Shown here in pieces: positions 1-6,600 of a stretch of DNA of 8,782 nt. Both the position numbers and the translations under genes were made by a program. The stretch lies in the NCBI GenBank assembly GCA_002392945.1, contig DGHZ01000065.1, positions 1 through 8,782 of the forward strand, written 5' to 3'. The stretch's first letter is position 1. Each line of letters starts with the position of its first letter. Below the pieces are notes generated by a model. That model ran no database searches, was not told the DNA's origin, and saw nothing but the letters and a program-made list of their open reading frames with translations. The stretch is from Caryophanales bacterium UBA3835. Lineage in GTDB: Bacteria; Bacillota_I; Bacilli_A; RFN20; CAG-826.

Positions 1-2
1 TC

Positions 3-78
<76 letters not shown>

Positions 79-88
79 CGAGATTACA

Positions 89-120
89 AAGCTTGATGAA
101 AATCAGGCTTTTATTTTTTT
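89..120 (+). terminator. Intrinsic terminator of the tRNA-Phe transcript
   Basis: A nine-base-pair stem (89-97 with 102-110, one G-U) closes a GAAA tetraloop and runs into a T-rich tract at 109-120. It lies 10 bases after the tRNA CCA end, so it should end the tRNA transcript and shield the minus-strand gene from antisense transcription. Confidence 0.9.
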
Positions 121-141
121 GTTTAAAGCATATGTTTAAAT

Positions 142-161
142 AAAAAAAGACCTTACGGTCT
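142..161 (-). terminator. Probable intrinsic terminator of the minus-strand HTH gene
   Basis: Read on the minus strand, AGACC (161-157) pairs with GGTCT (152-148) around a GTAA loop, followed by a run of T (148-142). It starts four bases after the stop codon of the HTH gene. The stem has only five pairs, so it is weaker than the tRNA terminator facing it. Position and T tract support the call. Confidence 0.72.
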
Positions 162-164
162 AAT

Positions 165-770
165 CTATTTATTGAGGTTATATATCAGTAACACCAAGAT
201 CTGAAACGGTACGCCGATAAAGAATAAATACCAATAGTTTCCATCAAAGAAGAATGTGATATAGGCCGCTGCTAGTAAAGTCCAAATAAATACTGAACGG
301 AAAATAACTACTGATTTTGGGTATTTAAACATCCTTCTAGCAGCAATAGAAATCACTAATGCACTAGCAGGTACACACCATAAATATACTGTCCAATATC
401 TATTAATATGAATATCGCCAGTTTTCATATTCCAAATACTAGCTAAATGAATTGTCATACCAATAGTGAAAATAATAGTGATTATTAAACAAACAATAAG
501 AGTTTTCTTATGAAAGTTAGGCGTTTGTTTAATGATTGATTTAAATTCTTGTTCTTTATTATGTTCGCTTAAAATGTAATCAGTAGACACTCCATAGAAG
601 TCAGCAATTTGTTTTAATACATCTACAGAAGGAAGAATAGATCCATTTTCCCATTTAGATACAGTTTTATCACTATAAGAGAATTTGTCTCCGAATTCTA
701 ATTGAGTGTATCCAGCTTTTTTTCTTAGGAATGTAAGGTTTTCTCCAACAACTTCGTTTAAAGATTTCAT
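165..770 (-). CDS. XRE-family helix-turn-helix regulator with four membrane helices
   Basis: This 201-residue protein has an N-terminal Cro/C1-type DNA-binding domain at about residues 9-65. The region GYTQLEFGDKF, then SDKTVSKWENG and PSVDVLKQIADFYGVSTDYIL, matches the five-helix XRE fold well. A short polar linker (70-88) leads to four hydrophobic segments at about 89-110, 127-144, 154-174 and 178-197. The regulator should therefore be held at the membrane with its DNA-binding head in the cytoplasm. Membrane-bound XRE proteins are common in Firmicutes, but their signals are mostly unknown and nothing here shows a ligand. The ATG start fits the usual short lead into the HTH. No Shine-Dalgarno sequence precedes it, and the promoter lies so close that the mRNA is probably leaderless. 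It stands alone, divergent from the glycosyltransferase operon, which it may control along with itself; that is inference. The stop codon is TAG. Confidence 0.93.
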   Translation of the reverse strand: MKSLNEVVGENLTFLRKKAGYTQLEFGDKFSYSDKTVSKWENGSILPSVDVLKQIADFYGVSTDYILSEHNKEQEFKSIIKQTPNFHKKTLIVCLIITIIFTIGMTIHLASIWNMKTGDIHINRYWTVYLWCVPASALVISIAARRMFKYPKSVVIFRSVFIWTLLAAAYITFFFDGNYWYLFFIGVPFQILVLLIYNLNK

Positions 771-773
771 AAC

Positions 774-820
774 AATATTTTATCTTAATAGGAGAATTGG
801 TCAAATATTATCTTTTAATA
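774..820. repeat. Imperfect 17-bp direct repeat over the HTH promoter, candidate operator pair
   Basis: AATATTTTATCTTAATA (774-790) and AATATTATCTTTTAATA (804-820) begin exactly 30 bp apart, close to three helical turns. They share the blocks AATATT, ATCTT and AATA in order. One copy contains the -10 box of the HTH gene and the other lies against the upstream side of its -35 box. This layout suits two dimers bound on the same DNA face, perhaps for self-repression by the HTH protein. The high A+T content means chance similarity is possible. Confidence 0.4.
777..804 (-). promoter_or_regulatory. Promoter of the HTH gene, predicting a leaderless mRNA
   Basis: On the minus strand, TTGACC (804-799) and TAAAAT (782-777) each match five of six bases of the sigma-A consensus and are 16 bases apart. 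Six bases separate the -10 box from the ATG at 770, so the first transcribed base should be the A of ATG or very near it. The absence of a ribosome binding site agrees with this. Confidence 0.7.
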
Positions 821-851
821 AATTATTAAATATATTCTAGTTTTTTATGCG

Positions 852-870
852 ATTCTCATATTTTGAGAGT
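852..870. promoter_or_regulatory. 19-bp interrupted palindrome between the divergent genes
   Basis: ATTCTCA (852-858) and TGAGAGT (864-870) are inverted repeats around TATTT. Six positions are Watson-Crick pairs and one (853 with 869) is G-T. No T tract follows on either strand, so it does not look like a terminator. It lies about midway between the two divergent promoters, which fits a protein binding site. Its binder is unknown. Confidence 0.35.
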
Positions 871-932
871 GGGTTTATTCTATAACATTTCTTACGAATT
901 GCTTTCTTTTATATACGCGCGCTAGTCATAAT

Positions 933-942
933 GTGCTACAAT
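933..942 (+). promoter_or_regulatory. Extended -10 promoter of the glycosyltransferase operon
   Basis: TACAAT at 937-942 matches the -10 consensus in five of six bases and is preceded by TG at 934-935, giving an extended -10 element. No good -35 hexamer stands at the right distance; that place is taken by a CGCGCGC run (916-922). The predicted start near 949 gives a leader of about 17 bases before the ATG at 966. Confidence 0.6.
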
Positions 943-965
943 AATAAACGGCTTTGGGGCCAATT

Positions 966-2276
966 ATGAATATTGATTACGATTTAGTCTATATTATCTT
1001 AATTGCGATAAGCGGAGTGTCAATTGTTCTATTGATGCTTTTATCTATCTACTATTTGGTTTATTGGAGTATATCTGCTAGACCAGTACAAATAGTTCCT
1101 CATAGTGATAAAAAGACAAAATTTGCGGTTTTAGTCGCTGCTAGAAATGAATCTAATGTTATTGAAAACATTATGAATTCTTTAGATAAACAAACATACC
1201 CTCGAGAATATTTTGAGGCATTTTTTATTGTTGAAAGTTTTGATGATCCAACTATTGAGATTGTTAAAAAACATGGATATCAATGGTTTGTTAGAGATCA
1301 ACTCACTAATGATAGACGCACTAAAGGCTTTGCCTTACAAGAATGCATTAATTGGATGTGGAGAGAAAATAGGAACTATGATTCTTATTTAATCTTTGAT
1401 GCTGATAATATCTTAGAACCTAACTATATTGAAGCAATGAATGATTTAAGACAAACAGGAGTGGAAGTTGGTTTAGGCTATCGTAGCTTTACTAATGCAG
1501 ACACTAACTGGGTGACCGCTAACTGCGCTTGTATGTTCTCTTATATGAATCAGATTACTTCCTATGGAAGAAGCATTCTTTTCCATAAGGCAACTTTAAT
1601 GGGGACAGGCTATTTTGTTGATGATTCCATTATTAGAGATGCTGGAGGTTGGATTTTTACCGGCATGACTGAAGATATCCAGTTAACAAGTTATTGTTAT
1701 TATCACGATATTTATATGTGCTATTATCCAGCGGTTTGTTTTTATGACGAGCAAGCTAGCGATATGAAAACTGTTCATAATCAGCATGTTCGTTGGTTAG
1801 CGGGATATTTAGCTCCTCGTAAGTTTTTAAGAAAAGCTGGAACTCAAAAGGATTATCATTCTAAGCGACTTCAAAGAATGATGACTAGAGAATTTAAAAT
1901 CGGAATCATTCCTTTTGTCGTTTTTAATATTGTGAGCTTTTTAGTTGTCGCGGCCGGAATCACCTTCGGTGTGCTTAGTGCATTATATGGACAAGCCTAT
2001 CAAACAGGAATTATCTTTGCTATAGTCGGATTCCAGTTCTCTGTTTTATATATGTGCTTTGTTTTAGCCTCAATGTTATCAATTATACGTAATCGTAAAT
2101 ATTTAGAATTATCACTTAAAAATCAAATTTGCTGCATTTTAACATATATGTTCTATTTTTATGACTTCTTAGCAGCGTTTATTGATATAGTCTTCCACCC
2201 AAGCAAAAGAAACAATTGGGTAAGAATTGATCACTCAGGAACAGTGAATAATAAAGAGATTAGCGATGGCAAGTAA
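966..2276 (+). CDS. Membrane-bound processive family 2 glycosyltransferase
   Basis: This 436-residue GT-A fold enzyme should transfer sugars from a nucleotide-sugar donor to a growing chain or lipid at the inner face of the membrane. One membrane helix (about 8-35) precedes the catalytic domain (about 52-280). Visible motifs are VAARNES (57-63), the metal-binding FDAD with D145 and D147, the catalytic TED at 235-237 and QHVRW at 273-277. The last is the QxxRW signature of cellulose, chitin, hyaluronan and poly-GlcNAc synthases. Three further hydrophobic segments follow (about 311-338, 346-371 and 387-409). The motifs suggest a processive beta-glycan synthase, but neither the sugar nor the product can be read from the sequence. 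The ATG at 966 is chosen because GGGG (956-959) sits six bases before it; a TTG at 954 would add four residues but leaves almost no leader. The 3' end overlaps the next gene by 11 bases, which implies coupled translation. Confidence 0.9.
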   Translation: MNIDYDLVYIILIAISGVSIVLLMLLSIYYLVYWSISARPVQIVPHSDKKTKFAVLVAARNESNVIENIMNSLDKQTYPREYFEAFFIVESFDDPTIEIVKKHGYQWFVRDQLTNDRRTKGFALQECINWMWRENRNYDSYLIFDADNILEPNYIEAMNDLRQTGVEVGLGYRSFTNADTNWVTANCACMFSYMNQITSYGRSILFHKATLMGTGYFVDDSIIRDAGGWIFTGMTEDIQLTSYCYYHDIYMCYYPAVCFYDEQASDMKTVHNQHVRWLAGYLAPRKFLRKAGTQKDYHSKRLQRMMTREFKIGIIPFVVFNIVSFLVVAAGITFGVLSALYGQAYQTGIIFAIVGFQFSVLYMCFVLASMLSIIRNRKYLELSLKNQICCILTYMFYFYDFLAAFIDIVFHPSKRNNWVRIDHSGTVNNKEISDGK

Positions 2277-3084
2277 GAAAGATTGGAAAAAAACTAAAGT
2301 CATCTATTGGAAAGATGAAAATAAGGACGACTTCAATGAAGTCGGTTTAAAGCGTCCAAGTGTTCCAGAGGGTTATAAATATAAAAGAACAAATTTCTTT
2401 AATAATTTTATTTCGGGGATTTTTTATCACGGTGTCGCTAAACCTGTTTTAGGGTTTTATTGCTTATGCAAAGGAATCAAAGTTAAAGGAAAGAAGAATC
2501 TTAAAAAGCTTAACGGCAAGGGGGCATTTATTATGTCTAACCATGTCGCTATTAGTGATGTTTTTAAATTCCAAGCTTACGTATTCTTTTTAAGAAGAAG
2601 AGTAAATATTTTAGGCTATCCTGATACTTTAACAATGCCAATAGTGAGAAATCTAACTAGAGCGTTAGGGTATCTTCCTCTACCTTTACCAGGCGATTTA
2701 AAGAATATGGTCTCTTTAGTGGATTCCTTTAAATTCTATTTAGAAAAAAAACAATATATTCTCATTTATCCTGAAGCTCATATTTGGCCATATTACACGA
2801 AAATCAGAAACTTCCACGGAGGTTCGTTTAATTACCCTGCAAAATTAGAAGCACCTGTACTTCCAGTTGTGACTACTTGGAGAAAATCTAAATTATGTAA
2901 AAAGCCAAAACAAACTCTATATATTTTAGAGCCAATTTTCCCTGATCCAAATAAATCCACAAGCGATAATAAAGAGTATTTATATAAAGCTACTTTAGAA
3001 GCGATGAAAAAATGTTCTGAATCTGTCAATCAATATGAATATATTAAATATATACATGTTGAAAATGAAAAAGATAAGCAATAA
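2266..3084 (+). CDS. PlsC-like lysophospholipid acyltransferase family protein
   Basis: This 272-residue protein resembles 1-acylglycerol-3-phosphate acyltransferases, which move an acyl chain onto a lysolipid at the membrane surface. The catalytic HX4D motif is present as SNHVAISDVF (H93, D98). The block IYPEAHIW (167-174) stands where the family normally has PEGTR, and APVLPVV (196-202) matches the later proline-containing block. E170 is kept, but Gly, Thr and Arg of EGTR are Ala, His and Ile. No clear arginine is visible in the GYLPLPLPGD block (135-144), where motif II is expected. The acceptor may therefore not be ordinary lysophosphatidic acid. The basic N terminus and the hydrophobic patch at 48-68 suit membrane association. 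The start overlaps the glycosyltransferase stop by 11 bases, with AAAGAG (2253-2258) seven bases upstream as ribosome binding site. Linkage to the glycosyltransferase suggests acylation of a glycolipid or cell-surface glycan, which is inference. Confidence 0.85.
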   Translation: MASKKDWKKTKVIYWKDENKDDFNEVGLKRPSVPEGYKYKRTNFFNNFISGIFYHGVAKPVLGFYCLCKGIKVKGKKNLKKLNGKGAFIMSNHVAISDVFKFQAYVFFLRRRVNILGYPDTLTMPIVRNLTRALGYLPLPLPGDLKNMVSLVDSFKFYLEKKQYILIYPEAHIWPYYTKIRNFHGGSFNYPAKLEAPVLPVVTTWRKSKLCKKPKQTLYILEPIFPDPNKSTSDNKEYLYKATLEAMKKCSESVNQYEYIKYIHVENEKDKQ

Positions 3085-3097
3085 AATAATTGGCAAC

Positions 3098-3550
3098 ATG
3101 ATTACCGTAAAGAAGAAATTAACCTTACCAGAATATCGAGAAAGAAAAGAAGTTTATAAGACTCTCGGATATAAAGAAATCAGCATGGAAGAAAAAGGCT
3201 ACCACGCGATTGTTACTTATGAGATTGATGAGACCGATAAACATTATCCTGCGATTAAGCATTTAGAAAGAAAGCTTTATCGAAAAGGACCATCTTTTTT
3301 ACCAGTTATCCTCTTTGTTGGTATATCCTTCATATTCCTTTCCATATTTGTTATTTTTATGGCTGTTCAAGGCAGTCAATTCAATTTAATCGCCAATGCA
3401 TTAGGATTTTTAATCCCTGCATTTGTCTCTCTAGCCTTAGCGGTTATCTACACATATTTATACATTAGTATAAATAAAAGAATTATCGAAGAGGCACCAT
3501 ATCTCAAAGCAAATTTATCCTCTATTGTTGATTCAATAAAAAACAAATAA
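3098..3550 (+). CDS. Small two-helix membrane protein of unknown function
   Basis: I do not recognise this family. From the ATG at 3098 it has 150 residues. A charged N-terminal part (about 1-66, rich in Lys, Glu and Tyr, with LPEYRERKEVYKTLGYKE at 10-27) is followed by two strong membrane helices (about 67-89 and 97-124) and a short charged tail (125-150). Both ends should lie on the same side, probably the cytoplasm. There is no signal peptide and no recognisable catalytic motif. The start is uncertain: in-frame ATGs at 3035, 3056 and 3065 would overlap the acyltransferase gene, and none has a convincing ribosome binding site. The ATG at 3098 lies 13 bases past the preceding stop and gives an N terminus free of overlap. 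It is the last gene of the glycosyltransferase unit and may serve as an accessory membrane subunit, but only its position supports this. Confidence 0.75.
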   Translation: MITVKKKLTLPEYRERKEVYKTLGYKEISMEEKGYHAIVTYEIDETDKHYPAIKHLERKLYRKGPSFLPVILFVGISFIFLSIFVIFMAVQGSQFNLIANALGFLIPAFVSLALAVIYTYLYISINKRIIEEAPYLKANLSSIVDSIKNK

Positions 3551-3575
3551 GCCCTTAATTTTTTAGATAAATTAA

Positions 3576-3584
3576 TGCTATAAT
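3576..3584 (+). promoter_or_regulatory. Extended -10 promoter of the ABC transporter-rimO unit
   Basis: A perfect TATAAT (3579-3584) is preceded by TG at 3576-3577, forming a strong extended -10 element. The -35 region is poor: TTAATT at 3555-3560 matches only three of six bases. The predicted start is near 3591, which leaves a leader of about 21 bases. Confidence 0.75.
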
Positions 3585-3599
3585 TTCTCTAATTAGATT

Positions 3600-3605
3600 G
3601 GAGGG
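3600..3605 (+). promoter_or_regulatory. Strong ribosome binding site of the ABC transporter gene
   Basis: GGAGGG stands six bases before the ATG at 3612. It is the best Shine-Dalgarno match in the window and fixes the start of the ABC gene. It overlaps the right arm of the inverted repeat described at 3549-3608. Confidence 0.85.
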
Positions 3606-3611
3606 CTTTTT

Positions 3612-6600
3612 ATGTTGAAATTAATTAACATTAAGAAAGACTATAAACTTAAAGACCAAGAGCCTGTTCATGCTTTAAAAGGAATTACACTTAATTTCCG
3701 CAGCAATGAATTTGTCGCAATCCTTGGTCAATCTGGCTGTGGTAAAACCACACTTTTAAATATTACTGGTGGCTTAGATCACTATGATGAAGGTGATTTA
3801 ATCATCAAAGGTAAAAGTACCAAAAATTTTGCCGAATCTGATTGGGATACGTATCGTAACCATTCAATCGGTTTTGTTTTCCAGTCCTATAATTTAATCC
3901 CCCATCAATCGATTATTAAAAATGTTGAACTTGCTTTAACTATTTCTGGAATCTCTAAAGAAGAAAGAACTAGACGTGCTAAAGAAGCCTTAGACCTTGT
4001 AGGTTTACAAGGCTTATATAAAAAGAAACCAAATCAACTCTCTGGTGGACAAATGCAACGTGTCTCTATTGCACGTGCCCTTGTTAATAACCCAGAAATC
4101 GTTTTAGCAGATGAGCCAACAGGAGCGTTAGACAGTGAAACTTCAGTCCAAGTTATGGACATCATGAAAGATATCGCCAAGAATCACTTGGTGATTATGG
4201 TTACCCATAACCCAGAACTCGCTGAGAAATATGCGACCCGTATCGTAAAGATGAAGGACGGCTTACTTTTAGACGACTCTAATCCATATAGTGATGAAGA
4301 AGAAGCTAAAGAAGTCGCTAAAATTGTTAAAGCAGAAGAGAAAAGAGAAGCCGCTGAAGTTTCTAAAGGCAAAAAGAAACATTCCTCAATGGGATTCTTT
4401 ACAGCTTTTGCCTTATCCTTATCTAACTTACGCAGTAAATTAAAAAGAACTATCCTTGTTGCGGTTGCCGGATCCATCGGTATTATCGGTGTGTCCGCCG
4501 TTTTAGCGGTCTCCCATGGAGTGAATAATTTCATCGACTATATGCAAGACGATATGCTTTCTAGTTATCCAATCCAAGTTGCAGAAGAAAGTATGGATGT
4601 TACCTCTTTAATTACTGGATTAACAAGCGAAGACAAAAAGAACGCCGCTAACTTTGATATCACCACACAAGTTGGTATGGATTCCATGCTCCAATATTTA
4701 TTAACTAAGTACACTGATTTTACAAATATCAAGACTAACGAAATCGATGACCGTATGGTGCAATTCATTAAACAAATGCCTAAAGAATATTATGCATCAA
4801 TGAATATTGATTATAGTATTGACCCAACTAATAACATCTTTACCGATTTTAAAGTCTTTGATGACGCAAAAATGCAAAAGATGATTGATGAAGGTATTCC
4901 AGGAGCGGACACCTTTGATAACAACAGAACTATTTCTATTACTGGCTTAACTCAAAGATATATTTCATCTTTAAAAGATTCCGCTGTTGGATTTGAAAAA
5001 TTTAGCCAATTCTCTGACTTATTCATGAAATTCATGAAGCAAATGCCAGGAGACGAATCTTATATTAGAAATCAATATGACTTTATTGGTGAGGGATCAA
5101 GATTCCCAACCGCCGATAACGAAATGTGTTTGGTTGTTGATTCTAATCAAACATTAACAGATTTAGTCCTTGCACAAATGGGATATTATAGCGAAGACTC
5201 ATTCTTAAATATTGCTAAAAAAGCTTTCTCAGAAAATGAATTACATGAGCAATTAAATAAAGGTGAAATTTCTCCTGAAAAATACGCAGAAGAAGTCGCT
5301 AAATTAGACGGGGAATATCCTTATGACCCATATTATAATATGAGTGATCTCTTGAGCCACGAATTCTATTATTTCCCACATAAAACAGTATTCACCAAAG
5401 AAGAACAACACTTTGTTACTCATAAACAAATCACTTTGAATTTAAGTGGAGACACTCCAAGTGGTGGTAAATATTATCTTGCTTTAAACTATAGCCCTGA
5501 AAACGATGCCCTACTAGGAAACTCGATTGAAGTTGACTCTCTTGGAGTTGCTACATTTGATAATGTAGGTGCGATGAGGCTATCTAGATCAACAACAGAA
5601 GATGTTAGCGAACTTGATGGTATTTGGGCTTTATTGTCTCTTAACGATTACTATTCAATTTCTGGTAAGAAAATGGAAGATTTTACACCAGAAGATTTAT
5701 CAAAGATTAAAAGATTAACTGTCGCCACTCTTCCTAATACATCTACAGATAAAACAGTGGATTTTGAAATTGATAGTTCAAATTGTAACTTGGTAAAAAT
5801 GTGGCCTTTCTATCCTGTTGAAGTTGTTGCTAACTTTAACGCTGGTAAGATTACCGAAGTTGATCCAGATACACCTGATTATTGGTATAACGCATATCTT
5901 AGTGACGATATGATCAATAACTACGATTCTACTACCTATAACGGAGTAAAAATGAAAGTAGTTGGTATTTTAAAACCAAAATCACAAGTAATGTTTGGCT
6001 CTCTTAAGAGAGGTGTTTATTACTCTAAAGCTTTTGCAGAAAAATATATGAATGATGCCGCTGCGGCTACTGCTAGTAGTGTCGCTGATAAACACGCTAT
6101 CTTTACTGATTATGAAGAGCATATCACTCAAAAGAAATTTAAAGAGTCGACATTTAACGTATATGTTAAATATGATTATCGTCCAGACCCAACTACAGCT
6201 AACCCGTTTGGTGAAAAAGAAACTTTTGCTTCTGCTTTAAATACAAACTTAACAAAAGAATTATCAAATATTTTCTTCTCCTTCTTAGGTCAAAATAGTG
6301 ACTTAGATGTTGAAAAAGAACATTTAAGAGCGTTATCAGGTTATAAGATTGTGGAAACAGAAGTAGAAGTTCCAGATCCAGAAGACCCAAGCAAGAAAAT
6401 TACCGAAGTTGATTATAGCCTTGATGATCTTCCATTATCCATCTCTATCTATCCTGTCGATTTTAAAGGAAAGAATAATGTCACTAATTATTTAGAACTT
6501 TGGAATTCTGATCAAACTTTAGATATTGAAGGATTTCCTCCAGTAGAGGCTAAAGATCGTACGACTTTATTCTATACAGATACGATTAGTATGATTATTA

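Larger units (their letters stand above)
3549..3608 (+). promoter_or_regulatory. Fold-back leader able to hide the ABC gene ribosome binding site
   Basis: AAGCCCT (3549-3555) is an exact inverted repeat of AGGGCTT (3602-3608), and T continues to 3611. Two small AT-rich hairpins fit inside: 3556-3561 with 3569-3574, and 3581-3585 with 3591-3595. The right arm covers most of the GGAGGG ribosome binding site. RNA from the upstream operon carries both arms and could fold, whereas RNA from the local promoter starts near 3591 and lacks the left arm. The stem plus T tract could also act as a weak terminator for the upstream operon, which has no other visible one. Confidence 0.4.

Noticed and set aside
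122..140. TTTAAA repeated in mirror position around CATATG between the tRNA and the HTH gene
   Set aside because: The arms are self-complementary AT hexamers in AT-rich DNA, and the region already holds two terminators. It is not distinctive enough to call an operator.
954..965. TTG start extending the glycosyltransferase by four residues
   Set aside because: It would lie only about five bases after the predicted transcription start, while the ATG at 966 has GGGG at proper spacing.
3035..3097. Longer N terminus of the small membrane protein from ATG 3035, 3056 or 3065
   Set aside because: These starts overlap the acyltransferase by 20 to 50 bases and have no ribosome binding site. They remain possible, but the ATG at 3098 is preferred.
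4184..4534. Antisense open frame of 116 codons within the ATPase part of the ABC gene
   Set aside because: It lies opposite a strongly conserved coding region, has no recognisable domain and is explained as a shadow. The same holds for antisense frames at 2832-3029, 4565-4768, 6199-6390 and 7780-7965, and for the frame-shifted one at 6052-6240.
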